Shown here: positions 52,641-62,052 of the stretch, piece after piece | How positions within the stretch are numbered: position 1 is the stretch's first letter | Layout of the letters: the number at the start of each line of letters is the position of its first letter | DNA from: Aminipila terrae | GTDB taxonomy: Bacteria > Bacillota > Clostridia > Peptostreptococcales > Anaerovoracaceae | Direction: 5' to 3' | DNA length: 64,000 bases | Assembly: GCF_010120715.1 (NCBI RefSeq) | Contig: NZ_CP047591.1 | Location: 1,736,001-1,800,000, forward strand | The notes under the pieces: generated by a model | The model's database searches: none | What the model was told of the DNA's origin: nothing | Seen by the model: only the letters and a program-made list of their open reading frames with translations | Program-made: the position numbers and the translations under genes

Positions 52641-53486
52641 ATGAGAAAATTATTAACAATTTTACTTACAATAACATTAGTAGCTGGATTGCTTACAGTT
52701 ACTGGCTGCGGAAAAACAGAGCAGACAAAGGATAAAGGCAATTCAGATTTAACAGGCTGGGACTATATTAAAGATAAAGGAGAATTAGTTGTCGGATTAG
52801 ATGACACTTTTGCACCTATGGGATTCCGTGATGAATCAGGTAACTTAGTAGGTTTTGATATTGATCTGGCTAATGCTGTAGGTGAACAGCTTGGAGTTAA
52901 AATTACATTTAAGCCAATAGACTGGAATGCAAAAGATATGGAGTTAAAATCAAAGAGAGTCGACTGCATCTGGAATGGTATGTCTGTAACAGCTGAAAGA
53001 ATGGAAAAAATGGCTTTAACAGATAAATACTTAAACAATAAGATTATTGTAATGGGTAAAGATAACACTATTAAAGTTGAAAAGGCAGAAGATTTAGCTA
53101 AGTACAATGTGGGAACCCAGGCAGATTCTTCTGCACTTAACGTATTAAAAGCAAATAAAGCGTATAAGACCTATGCAGATAAAATTTCTGAATATAAGAG
53201 TTATGATGAAGCCATTATGGATATGCAGGCAGGAAGAATTGACTGTATTGCCGTAGACCAGGTATTAGGAGAATACAAGAATTCAAAACTAAGTAAGAAA
53301 ATGGTTGTATGCGATTATAACTTTGGTGGTGATTTCTATGCAATTGGCTGTCGTAAAGAGGACAAGGATGTAGCTGCTAAGATAACCGATGGACTTGCTG
53401 CAGTAATTAAGAGCGGAAAAGCAGAAGAAATCAGCAACAAGTGGTTTGGACGCAACATTGTTATACTTGAAGGATATGATAAATAA
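52641..53486 (+). CDS. amino acid ABC transporter substrate-binding lipoprotein
   Basis: 281 residues. ATG 52641 behind AGGAGGATAG, lipoprotein signal MRKLLTILLTITLVAGLL with lipobox VTGC; the frame from 52602 lacks these. SBP_bac_3 fold: GELVVGLDDTFAPMGFRDE, GFDIDLANAVGEQL and DCIWNGMSVTAERMEKM. Polar or sulphur amino-acid binding, precise ligand unknown. Confidence 0.92.
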   Translation: MRKLLTILLTITLVAGLLTVTGCGKTEQTKDKGNSDLTGWDYIKDKGELVVGLDDTFAPMGFRDESGNLVGFDIDLANAVGEQLGVKITFKPIDWNAKDMELKSKRVDCIWNGMSVTAERMEKMALTDKYLNNKIIVMGKDNTIKVEKAEDLAKYNVGTQADSSALNVLKANKAYKTYADKISEYKSYDEAIMDMQAGRIDCIAVDQVLGEYKNSKLSKKMVVCDYNFGGDFYAIGCRKEDKDVAAKITDGLAAVIKSGKAEEISNKWFGRNIVILEGYDK

Positions 53487-53500
53487 GGAGTAATAGTACA

Positions 53501-54280
53501 GTGAATCAGTTTTTAGGTCAACTGACAGAGACTATAAACTATGTGGGCGTTTTAATGCCTACATTATTGCAGGGAGCTTGGGTAACGGTCAAGCTCTTTG
53601 CTTTTACGTTAATATTGTCTCTGCCTTTGGGACTGCCTTTTGCACTTGGCAGTAACAGCAAATTCGCACCGTTCAGGTGGATTTCAAAAACATATATATG
53701 GATATTTCGAGGAACACCACTGATGCTTCAGTTGTTTTTCTTCTACTTTTTTCTTCCTATTGTGATGAATCTAAGATTAGACCCGTTTACCACTGCAGTT
53801 ATCACTTTCGTTCTGAATTATGCCTCTTATCTGGCAGAAATCTATAGAGGTGGTATAGAAAGTATTGATAAGGGCCAGTATGAGGCAGCTCAGTCGCTTG
53901 GACTGGACAGACGACAGACTATGTTTGGTATTATACTTCCTCAGACGATAAAAAGAGTATTACCGGCGGTGTCTAATGAAGCAATTACGCTGATAAAAGA
54001 TACAGCATTAGTTTCTGTAATTTCAGTAGGAGAATTGCTGAAAGCTTCAAGTAGTGCAGCAAACAGAGATGTAAACCCTATGGCATTTGCCATAGCAGCA
54101 GTCATATACTTAATATTTACCTTTATATTGACTTTATTAACAGGATATCTGGAGAGATATTACTCAAAGTTTGAAGGAAAAGAAGTTCAGATAACTAGTA
54201 AAAGAAGGAGGGCGGCATATGGAAGATATTTTGCAGATGAAAAATATAGTAAAGCAATTTGCAGGATGCATGGCACTTGA
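53501..54280 (+). CDS. amino acid ABC transporter permease
   Basis: 259 residues, HisM/GlnP type with about five membrane segments. GTG start behind AAGGAG. WIFRGTPLMLQLFFFYF and the EAA loop GQYEAAQSLGLDRRQTMFGIILPQ are diagnostic. The frame continues 62 nt into the ATPase gene, which is long for an overlap; the last 20 residues are not conserved and a nearby small indel is possible. Confidence 0.92.
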   Translation: MNQFLGQLTETINYVGVLMPTLLQGAWVTVKLFAFTLILSLPLGLPFALGSNSKFAPFRWISKTYIWIFRGTPLMLQLFFFYFFLPIVMNLRLDPFTTAVITFVLNYASYLAEIYRGGIESIDKGQYEAAQSLGLDRRQTMFGIILPQTIKRVLPAVSNEAITLIKDTALVSVISVGELLKASSSAANRDVNPMAFAIAAVIYLIFTFILTLLTGYLERYYSKFEGKEVQITSKRRRAAYGRYFADEKYSKAICRMHGT

Positions 54281-54983
54281 CAATGTAGACTTCTCCATGA
54301 AAAAAGGAGAAACCGTAGCGATTATAGGTCCCTCTGGATCAGGTAAAAGTACGCTTTTAAGGTGTATAAACTGTCTTGAAAGGATTACCAGCGGAAGCAT
54401 TACTTTAAACGGCGATACTTTTGTTGATACAAAAAACGGTCAGAAGGCCGTTTACCTGTCAGATAAGCAGCTTAAAAATATTTGCGCAGAAACAGGTATG
54501 ATCTTTCAGCATTTTAACTTATTCCCCCATATGACTTGCCTGGATAATGTGTGCTATGCGCCTATAAAGGTTAAGAAGCATAGTAGAAAAGAAGCACAGG
54601 AAAGAGGACGTCAGCTTTTGGACATGGTTGGTCTGGCCCATAAAGCGGATGCTTATCCTGCACAACTTTCAGGCGGTCAGAAGCAGAGAGTGGCCATAGC
54701 AAGAGGTCTTGCCATGAATCCCGAAATCATGCTATTTGACGAACCTACCAGTGCTCTTGACCCAGAGATTACAGGGGAAGTTCTAAATGTTATGAGAAAA
54801 CTGTCCAAAGAACATACAACGATGGTTATTGTCACTCATGAGATGGGATTTGCAAGAGAAGTTGCTGACCGGGTAATATTTATGGATGCAGGAAAAATAG
54901 TTGAAGAAGGAACTGCAGAAGAAATATTCCAGTCTCCAAAGAGCGATCGTTTAAAAGAGTTTTTAAGCTCGGTATTACGATAA
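54219..54983 (+). CDS. amino acid ABC transporter ATP-binding protein
   Basis: 254 residues, GlnQ/HisP type. Walker A GPSGSGKSTLLRCIN, signature LSGGQKQRVAIARGLAM, Walker B IMLFDEPTSALDPE, switch IVTHEMGFAREVADRV. AGGAGG lies 7-8 nt before the ATG, inside the permease frame. Confidence 0.95.
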   Translation: MEDILQMKNIVKQFAGCMALDNVDFSMKKGETVAIIGPSGSGKSTLLRCINCLERITSGSITLNGDTFVDTKNGQKAVYLSDKQLKNICAETGMIFQHFNLFPHMTCLDNVCYAPIKVKKHSRKEAQERGRQLLDMVGLAHKADAYPAQLSGGQKQRVAIARGLAMNPEIMLFDEPTSALDPEITGEVLNVMRKLSKEHTTMVIVTHEMGFAREVADRVIFMDAGKIVEEGTAEEIFQSPKSDRLKEFLSSVLR

Positions 54984-54990
54984 ATGTAAA

Positions 54991-55039
54991 CTACCTCTTG
55001 AATGGTGTAGGATTAATACATCATTCAGGGGGTTTTTTT
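54991..55039 (+). terminator. terminator of the amino-acid ABC operon
   Basis: ACCTCTTGAATG with CATTCAGGGGGT and seven T. Confidence 0.82.
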
Positions 55040-55158
55040 ATGCCAAGGAAAAAATCGAATTTAACTGTATTAAAATAAAAGGTATAATTTTGTCGGGTTT
55101 TTCTAAATAAACTTGAATGTATTAGTTGAGATGTTTCAGTAAAAAAGGAGGTGACCCT

Positions 55159-55731
55159 GTGTCAAGAGATTTGGATGAAAGACTTGTAGCACTTTTGACC
55201 GTAGACCCGCAGCAAGGATATATTGAACTTATCGATAAATATTTAGGGTTTGTTTATAAAATAGCCTATAGCAAACTTTTAGGAGTATGTAGCAAAGAAG
55301 ATATTGAGGAATTTGTGTGTGATATTTTTTATGAATTTTACTGTAATCGGGATAAGATTAATCTGGAAAAAGGGTCGATAAAAGCAATTTTGACAGTATT
55401 TACCAAACAAAGAGCGATAAATCTATTTAATAAAAAAACAAAAGCGCAAGAAGGCATTTCTTTATATGATGATAGTTTGCAAAACATCTTAATTGACAAT
55501 AAAAATGTAGAACAACAGATTTTAGATACGGAGAGAAAAGCAGGATTAATTACTGCAATTAAATCTCTAGGATATCCAGACAGCCAGATCCTCATCAGAA
55601 AGCATTACTTGGGGCAGACCCTAAGAGAAATCAGTGTTGACTTGGATATGAGAGTTAAAACTGTGGAAAAAAGGTATGAGAGAGCCTTAAAGAAATTGAG
55701 GAATGTCATTGGAGGTGTTGAAAATGCGTAA
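55159..55731 (+). CDS. sigma-70 family RNA polymerase sigma factor (ECF-like)
   Basis: 190 residues. GTG 55159 directly follows AAAGGAGGTGACCCT; a longer frame from 55126 lies before that site. Region 2 (YLGFVYKIAYSKLLGVCSKE, then CDIFYEFYCNRDKI) and region 4 helix-turn-helix (YLGQTLREISVDLDMRVKTV) are visible with the short linker of ECF factors. Overlaps the next gene by 8 nt, the usual arrangement with an anti-sigma factor. Confidence 0.9.
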   Translation: MSRDLDERLVALLTVDPQQGYIELIDKYLGFVYKIAYSKLLGVCSKEDIEEFVCDIFYEFYCNRDKINLEKGSIKAILTVFTKQRAINLFNKKTKAQEGISLYDDSLQNILIDNKNVEQQILDTERKAGLITAIKSLGYPDSQILIRKHYLGQTLREISVDLDMRVKTVEKRYERALKKLRNVIGGVENA

Positions 55732-56740
55732 TGACAGGAATAATATATCTGGCAATAGCGTAGAGATTTTAAAAGGTTTGGATGAACTAGATTTAGAGGA
55801 AACAGAGATGCTTTTATTGGAAATCAACAAAGTAACTCTTTCACCAAAAGAAGAGATGGTTTTGAAGGAAAAAGTATTGAAAAAAGTTAGAAGCGAAGCT
55901 TGGGAAAGTATAGGGGAAGCAGACAAAAAAACTGTAAAGGAAGAAAAGGTTCTGCGCACTAAAAGCAGAATATGTATGAGAAGGATAACTGCTTGTATTG
56001 CGGTAGTCATGTTTTGCTCCATTGCTGCAATAGCAGCAACCAATATGGAGGGCTTACAACGATATTGGGGAGGAGATACGAGAGTATACAGAGATCGTGC
56101 TATAAAAACGATTCAGAGCGTTAAAAATGAAAATATCAAGGCCAACATCGAAGGCATTGTTACCGACAATTATCAGTGTGTTTTTATTTTTAGTGTAGAA
56201 GCCCTTACGAAAGAAGGGCGGAAAATTATAGATAAGAATATAAGCAAGCACCATATCGTGGAACTGAAAATAAATCCTAAAATGATAGAAGGTTCTCCAA
56301 ATACAGGAATATTTGAGTATACGGATGACAATAAAAACAAGGATTATAAAGCATATAAGTGTGATTTTGAACTTAAAAATGTAGATGTTTTACAGCCAGT
56401 AACCGTTGAATTTGCTGGACTAACTATGAATTTTGATATTCCGAAATACATGCAGGTAATCACACTCTATCCAGATTCGGAAGCAGGCTTTGCAAGTGTG
56501 GAGTTATCACCAATCGGCTTTTATTATAAAGCTGCTGAATATGCGGAAGAGGTAAGACTGATTAAGAATAATGGTACGTTAGAAGACGATGATATGGGCT
56601 ATTTCAGCTCAATGGGGCAGAAAGATAACGGCGAGGTAACAAGTATAGTAGGCTCATTTACAAGATTAATAGATTTAAACGACTATTTGGGTATACAAAT
56701 TGACGGGATAAACTACACGGCAAAGAAGTCAAAAGAATAA
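55724..56740 (+). CDS. membrane-anchored protein, probable anti-sigma partner
   Basis: 338 residues. ATG 55724 follows GGAGGTGTTGAAA. The first about 85 residues are charged and cytoplasmic, then one membrane segment (ITACIAVVMFCSIAAIAAT, about residues 87-106), then an extracytoplasmic domain of about 230 residues rich in beta-type sequence, as in DUF4179-like proteins encoded after ECF sigma factors. The translational coupling suggests it holds the sigma factor inactive. No zinc anti-sigma motif HxxxCxxC is seen. No closer family recognised. Confidence 0.7.
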   Translation: MRNDRNNISGNSVEILKGLDELDLEETEMLLLEINKVTLSPKEEMVLKEKVLKKVRSEAWESIGEADKKTVKEEKVLRTKSRICMRRITACIAVVMFCSIAAIAATNMEGLQRYWGGDTRVYRDRAIKTIQSVKNENIKANIEGIVTDNYQCVFIFSVEALTKEGRKIIDKNISKHHIVELKINPKMIEGSPNTGIFEYTDDNKNKDYKAYKCDFELKNVDVLQPVTVEFAGLTMNFDIPKYMQVITLYPDSEAGFASVELSPIGFYYKAAEYAEEVRLIKNNGTLEDDDMGYFSSMGQKDNGEVTSIVGSFTRLIDLNDYLGIQIDGINYTAKKSKE

Positions 56741-56782
56741 AAGATATCGAAACGTTTAGATTCAGTTATAAAATTTAGAAAT

Positions 56783-56829
56783 AAAAAGGCTGCAAGAAAT
56801 AAATTATATTCTTTCTTGTAGCCTTTTTT
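56783..56829. terminator. bidirectional terminator
   Basis: AAAAAGGCTGCAAGAAA with TTTCTTGTAGCCTTTTTT between convergent genes. Confidence 0.88.
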
Positions 56830-56836
56830 ATGTTTT

Positions 56837-57459
56837 TTATAGAACAGTACTATCTTTTACAAGAAGTGCTTGTAGTTCAGGGGATTGGCCTGCAAGACCG
56901 ATTGCGTAGACAGTATAAATTGTATTTTTAGTCAATTCCACATCAGGAACGGTAAGAACAACTGTTGGGGTTCCTGTTAATCTAACTTGTAGTGTATAGA
57001 TTGATGGGGGAACTTGAAGGTAGGATGTAACTTGCTTGAAGGAAACGTTTTCAAACAAAATAGTTCCATCTGGTAAAGTTATGTCAACTGCTGGTGCATT
57101 AGGTGATAAGTGTGCAAAGCGAACCATTGCATTACTGTTTTGGGCTGGAACATTAGAATCAATAATAGCCAGAAATCCTATATTTTAAGAGTTCCTGAGG
57201 CAGCAACTGTAATTATTTCATCTTTTTTTATAGATAACATATTTGTTAATACTGGAGAACTTTTATCTCCTGCTGCATAAAGAGAAATTTTATAGGTGCC
57301 TTCATTTAATGGCATATAATCTGTATAATTACCATAAGCAAGGTTTTTTGCAATTAATTTATCATTTGCATACACGTCTACATTTGGAGCGTCTGGAACT
57401 GCATGCAGAACACGGACATAGCCTGAATAAGAATTTTCCATATATTTTCGAACTTTCAT
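56837..57459 (-). CDS. DUF4397 domain-containing protein, apparent frameshift
   Basis: About 207 residues after correction. ATG 57459 follows GAGGTGTGAAAAT. Two DUF4397 repeats: YVRVLHAVPDAPNVDVYAND and MVRFAHLSPNAPAVDITLPD, each followed by a beta-rich stretch. The frame breaks after SGTLK; one more base in the run at 57183-57186 joins them through GFLAIIDSNVP. No signal peptide is evident although the family is often surface located. Function unknown. Confidence 0.85.
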
Positions 57460-57629
57460 ATTTTCACACCTCATAATATTAATATATATATATTTAATTA
57501 AAATCATCTTCAATATAATTTGGCATATAAAATATAATATGTTCAATAACACATTTAGGTTAACTAAAAAGGAACCTGAAAAAGAGGTTATCCCATCTAT
57601 TTATCAAGTCCCTAAACTTTCATTTAACT

Positions 57630-58829
57630 CTATTTATTTTCGTATATTTTTAATGCTGCATTAATGATTTCGTTAGCCGTATCAAATTTCGACATAATTG
57701 GAAGTTCATTAAAACCGTCTTTCGTAATAATGGTTACGATATTGGTATCCGTTCCAAAACCTGCTCCGGCCACTTTTAAATTGTTTGCTACAATCATATC
57801 CACATTCTTTTTAATCAGCTTTGCCTGGGAATTTTCCAGCATATTTTCTGTTTCCATAGAAAAACCGCACAGGACTTGGCCTTCCTTTTTTATGGAACCC
57901 AGGTGCTTTAGGATATCTTCTGTCCGGGTTAACGGGATAGCCAGATCTTCATCTTTCTTCTTCACTTTATTTTCATAAGTCACAGAAGGTGTGTAATCGG
58001 ATACAGCCGCAGCCTTAAATACCATATCGGCAGATGAGATTCTTTCACACACAGCTTCGTACATGTCTTTTGAAGAGGTAATGCTGACAACATCAACAAA
58101 CATAGGAGGTGCTATGGAGGTTTTTCCAGTAACTAATGTAACCTGTGCACCCCGCAGCATGCAGGCTTTTGCCAAAGCATATCCCATTTTACCAGTAGAG
58201 TGATTTGTAATATAACGTACAGGGTCAATGGCCTCTTGTGTTGGTCCAGCAGTTACCAGGACGCTTTTTCCTGTTAAATCCTTTTTCAGAGCTAGATGTT
58301 TTATAATATATTCTAAAAGAATCTCCGGTTCAGGCATTTTGCCTTCCCCTACATCATTGCAGGCCAGCAGGCCAGTAGCCGGCGTGATTATCTCAAATCC
58401 ATAATCCTCTAATTTCTTTAAATTGTCCTGTGTGATAGGATTTTGATACATATTGGTATTCATGGCAGGGGATACTAGCTTTATTGCCTTAGAAGCTAAA
58501 ACTGTGGTTGTAAGCATATCATCCGCAATGCCTCCTGCAAATTTGGCAATTACATTTGCGCTGGCTGGAGCAACCATAATCAGATCTGCTTTTTTTGCGA
58601 TGGATATATGGGTTACATCAAATTTAAAATCTCTGTCGAATGTATCTACAAGGCATTTGTTACCTGTAAGTGTTTCAAAAGTAAGAGGTGCAATAAATTC
58701 ACAGGCGTTTTTAGTCATTATGACATGCACATCACAATGCTGCTTCTTTAAAGCACTTGCCAGATATGCAGTCTTATAAGCAGCGATACTGCCTGTTACG
58801 CCGAGTACGACGGTTTTTCCTGATAGCAT
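57630..58829 (-). CDS. coaBC: bifunctional phosphopantothenoylcysteine decarboxylase/phosphopantothenate-cysteine ligase
   Basis: 399 residues; two steps of coenzyme A synthesis. The N-terminal CoaC flavoprotein domain has LGVTGSIAAYKTAYL, catalytic histidine in DVTHISIA, PAMNTNMY and the cysteine in LLACNDVGEGKMPEP. The C-terminal CoaB domain has VTAGPTQEAIDPVRYITNHS (split over the binding loop), STGKMGYALA and AAAVSDYTP. AGAAAGGTAAC before the ATG. Confidence 0.96.
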   Translation of the reverse strand: MLSGKTVVLGVTGSIAAYKTAYLASALKKQHCDVHVIMTKNACEFIAPLTFETLTGNKCLVDTFDRDFKFDVTHISIAKKADLIMVAPASANVIAKFAGGIADDMLTTTVLASKAIKLVSPAMNTNMYQNPITQDNLKKLEDYGFEIITPATGLLACNDVGEGKMPEPEILLEYIIKHLALKKDLTGKSVLVTAGPTQEAIDPVRYITNHSTGKMGYALAKACMLRGAQVTLVTGKTSIAPPMFVDVVSITSSKDMYEAVCERISSADMVFKAAAVSDYTPSVTYENKVKKKDEDLAIPLTRTEDILKHLGSIKKEGQVLCGFSMETENMLENSQAKLIKKNVDMIVANNLKVAGAGFGTDTNIVTIITKDGFNELPIMSKFDTANEIINAALKIYENK

Positions 58830-58916
58830 AATGAAGTTACCTTTCTAAATCAATAGATTTTTTAAGCGTACTAACAAAATCTTTTGCAGCACACATACCA
58901 TTATTTTAAATACTTA

Positions 58917-59048
58917 TTGCACGAAAAGCAACTAGAATGTTATAATGTTGATTTAGATAATAACGGCGTTGCCCACAGGTAATCACCAGGAAAATGCTTT
59001 TAACCAGGCTGAAAAATGGGATATGGTTTAATCAGTAAGGCACTGCCG
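58917..59048 (+). promoter_or_regulatory. glnS promoter and structured leader
   Basis: TTGCAC (58917-58922), 18 bp, TATAAT (58941-58946). The transcribed leader begins with CGGCGTTGCC (58964-58973), which can pair with GGCACTGCCG (59039-59048) across a two-base internal loop, enclosing about 65 nt. It does not match a T-box (no GGTGG motif) or another riboswitch class I can name. Confidence 0.5.
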
Positions 59049-59071
59049 CAAGGAAATTAGGAGGAAGGACA

Positions 59072-60748
59072 ATGGCTGACATTAACAAGGACGTTAATTC
59101 TGAAGTGACAGAAACACAGACAGCTTCCAATTTTATTCATAACATTATAGATAAAGATTTGGAAACTCAAAAGTACGGAGACAAGGTATATACCCGATTC
59201 CCTCCGGAACCAAATGGTTATCTTCATATAGGACATGCAAAATCCATATGTTTAAATTTTTCAACTGCACAGAAGTATGGTGGAAAGTGCAATTTAAGAT
59301 ACGATGATACAAATCCTGTAAAAGAGGATGTTGAATATGTAGATTCTATTGAAGAGGATGTAAAATGGCTGGGATTTCAATGGGATAAGAGGCTTTGGGC
59401 ATCGGATTATTTTGATAAGATGTATGAGGCTGCTGTAGAACTTATAAAAAAGGGAAAAGCTTTTGTATGCGACTTGAATGCAGAACAAATCAGGGAATAC
59501 AGAGGAACCTTAAAAGAACCGGGCAAGGAAAGCCCTTATCGAAACAGAAGCATAGAAGAAAACCTTGCACTTTTTGAAGAGATGAAAGAAGGCAAATATG
59601 AGGACGGAGAAAAAGTTCTTAGAGCTAAGATTGATATAGCTTCACCTAATATTAATCTGCGAGATCCGGTTATATACAGAATTGCTCATACAGCTCACCA
59701 CAATACAGGGGATAAGTGGTGTATTTATCCTATGTATGATTTTGCTCACCCAATTGAAGATGCCATAGAAGGCATCACACATTCAATATGTACCCTTGAA
59801 TTTGAGGATCACAGACCTCTTTATGAATGGGTTCTGGAAGAGCTTGGGTGGTGGCAGGCACCGCCACAGCAGATTGAATTTGCCAGACTGAACATTACAA
59901 ACACAGTGATGTCCAAGAGATACTTAAAAGCTATGGTGGACGATGGTACTGTTGAAGGATGGGATGACCCTCGTATGCCTACTATTGCCGGATTAAGAAG
60001 ACGAGGATACACCTCCGAAGCAGTAAGAGATTTCTGTGAAAGGATTGGAGTGTCAAAAGCAAACAGTCTGGTCGATATAGCATTACTGGAGCATTGTGTC
60101 AGAGAAGATTTGAAAAGTAAAGTACAGAGCAGAAATGTTGTGGAAAATCCCATTAAGGTAGTTATAACAAATTACCCGGAAGATCAGACAGAAGAAATGG
60201 AAATCGAAAATAACAAAGAAGTGCCGGAGATGGGCAGCAGAATGGTGCCATTTTCAAAGGAACTTTATGTTGATGGCGAAGACTTCATGGAGATACCAGC
60301 TAAGAAGTATTTCAGGCTGTTTCCAGGAAATGAAGTCCGATTTAAGGGTGCATACTTTATTACCTGCAATGAAGTCATAAAGAATGAAGACGGCAGCATT
60401 AAGGAACTTCACTGTACCTATGATGCGGAAACAAAAAGTGGCAGCGGATTTGAAGGTCGTAAAGTAAAGGGGACTATACACTGGGTAGATGCCAGAACAG
60501 CAGTTAAAATTAAGATACGCCAGTATGAATATCTAATGATAGAAGATGAGAACGGAGAAAATATTATAAATCCTGATTCATTAAAGGAAATTGAAGCTTT
60601 TGGGGAGCCTGCTGTTTCAGAAGCACAACCGGGAGAACGTTTCCAATTCTTTAGACATGGCTATTATATTGCGGATACAAAACTTTCAAATGATACGGAA
60701 AAGGTATTTAACAGGATCGTAGACCTAAAGAGCTCCTGGAAGAAATAA
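59072..60748 (+). CDS. glnS: glutamine--tRNA ligase
   Basis: 558 residues. Class I synthetase: FPPEPNGYLHIGHAKS contains the HIGH motif, VMSKRYLKAMVDDG the KMSKS-type loop, and LRYDDTNPVKEDVEYV is the GlnRS/GluRS signature with N rather than the bacterial GluRS pattern. The C-terminal half is the two beta-barrel anticodon-binding domain (VPFSKELYVDGEDFMEIPAK). AGGAGGAAGGACA before ATG. Charges tRNA-Gln directly. Confidence 0.96.
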   Translation: MADINKDVNSEVTETQTASNFIHNIIDKDLETQKYGDKVYTRFPPEPNGYLHIGHAKSICLNFSTAQKYGGKCNLRYDDTNPVKEDVEYVDSIEEDVKWLGFQWDKRLWASDYFDKMYEAAVELIKKGKAFVCDLNAEQIREYRGTLKEPGKESPYRNRSIEENLALFEEMKEGKYEDGEKVLRAKIDIASPNINLRDPVIYRIAHTAHHNTGDKWCIYPMYDFAHPIEDAIEGITHSICTLEFEDHRPLYEWVLEELGWWQAPPQQIEFARLNITNTVMSKRYLKAMVDDGTVEGWDDPRMPTIAGLRRRGYTSEAVRDFCERIGVSKANSLVDIALLEHCVREDLKSKVQSRNVVENPIKVVITNYPEDQTEEMEIENNKEVPEMGSRMVPFSKELYVDGEDFMEIPAKKYFRLFPGNEVRFKGAYFITCNEVIKNEDGSIKELHCTYDAETKSGSGFEGRKVKGTIHWVDARTAVKIKIRQYEYLMIEDENGENIINPDSLKEIEAFGEPAVSEAQPGERFQFFRHGYYIADTKLSNDTEKVFNRIVDLKSSWKK

Positions 60749-60833
60749 GGAATCTGGAAGTACAGGCGGGTGGTTTTGGTAAGACACTGAAACTGCCGGC
60801 CTTTTGTAATAATTTGAAAGGAGAAGGAAATAG

Positions 60834-61985
60834 ATGAACTATTATGAAAAATCCCTGCAGGCCCATGAAGAGAACAAAGGCAAATTAGAGATAAGAAGTA
60901 AATTAAAGGTGACAAATAAAGATGAACTTTCCATTGCATATACCCCGGGAGTCGCAGAACCTTGCAGAAAAATACACGAAAAACCGGAGGACGTATATAA
61001 ATACACCTCAAAGGGAAATACCGTAGCAGTAGTCAGCGATGGATCAGCTGTTCTGGGCTTAGGAAATATAGGTGCCAAGGCAGCTATCCCTGTTATGGAG
61101 GGGAAGGCTGTTTTGTTCAAAGAATTTGCCAATGTGGACGCAATTCCAATTTGCCTTGAAACTCAGGATGCAGATGAAATTGTCAATATTGTAAAAAACC
61201 TTGCTCCAACATTTGGAGGAATTAATTTAGAAGACATTTCTGCTCCAAGATGTTTTGAGATTGAGAAAAGACTGCAGGAATTAGTGGACATACCAGTTTT
61301 TCATGATGACCAGCACGGGACTGCTGTGGTGGTATCCGCAGCGGCTATCAACGCTTTAAAAGTTGTGGGAAAATCTCTTGGAGAGATTAAGGTTGTAATC
61401 AACGGAGCTGGTGCTGCAGGCACAGCAATTTCTAAGATGTTATTGAATATCGGAATAAAAAATGTTATTGTGTGCGATAAGTTTGGCGCATTGTGCAAAA
61501 CGGATAGTTCTTTATCACCTGCAATGAGGGAACTTGCTGAGATGACAAATAACAATCTGGAAACTGGCTCGTTGAAAGATGTTTTAGCCGGGGCAGATAT
61601 GTTTGTAGGAGTTTCAGCACCGAAGGTGCTGACGGAAGAAATGATTAAAACTATGGCGGAGAATCCTATTGTATTTCCTATGGCAAATCCGGAACCTGAA
61701 ATTATGCCTGATTTAGCCAAAAACGCTGGTGCGCGAATTATAGGAACAGGAAGGTCTGATTTCCCAAATCAGATTAATAATGTTCTTGCTTTTCCAGGAA
61801 TTTTCAAAGGGGCATTAGCTGTGAGGGCTTCCAGAATTACAGAAGAAATGAAGGTAGCTGCGGCTTTTGCACTGGCAGATATGGTAAAAAAGGAACAGTT
61901 AAATGAAGAATATATCATCCCAAGTCCATTTGCTGAAGGAGTGGCAGACGTAGTAGCTGCTGCAGTGGCTGCTGCCTGGAAATAA
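60834..61985 (+). CDS. NAD(P)-dependent malic enzyme (malate dehydrogenase, oxaloacetate-decarboxylating)
   Basis: 383 residues, short bacterial form without a phosphotransacetylase domain. LSIAYTPGVAEPCRKI, DDQHGTAVVVSAAAINALK and the NAD(P)-binding INGAGAAGTAISKML are present, with IFPMANPEPEI-type (VFPMANPEPEIMPDL) near the C-terminus. Malate to pyruvate plus carbon dioxide. AAAGGAGAAGG before the ATG. Confidence 0.95.
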   Translation: MNYYEKSLQAHEENKGKLEIRSKLKVTNKDELSIAYTPGVAEPCRKIHEKPEDVYKYTSKGNTVAVVSDGSAVLGLGNIGAKAAIPVMEGKAVLFKEFANVDAIPICLETQDADEIVNIVKNLAPTFGGINLEDISAPRCFEIEKRLQELVDIPVFHDDQHGTAVVVSAAAINALKVVGKSLGEIKVVINGAGAAGTAISKMLLNIGIKNVIVCDKFGALCKTDSSLSPAMRELAEMTNNNLETGSLKDVLAGADMFVGVSAPKVLTEEMIKTMAENPIVFPMANPEPEIMPDLAKNAGARIIGTGRSDFPNQINNVLAFPGIFKGALAVRASRITEEMKVAAAFALADMVKKEQLNEEYIIPSPFAEGVADVVAAAVAAAWK

Positions 61986-62010
61986 ATATTTTAGAGCTGA
62001 TTAAAAAGAT

Positions 62011-62052
62011 GGAGCGCAAAAGTATGCAAAAATACAATGCGCTCCTTTTTTT
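62011..62052. terminator. bidirectional terminator
   Basis: GGAGCGCA with TGCGCTCC and T-run; ends at the stop codon of the convergent kinase. Confidence 0.88.

Noticed and set aside
54219..54280. 62-nt overlap of permease and ATPase frames as a further frameshift
   Set aside because: Adding one base gives a shorter permease tail, but no conserved motif is restored, so I cannot claim an indel here.
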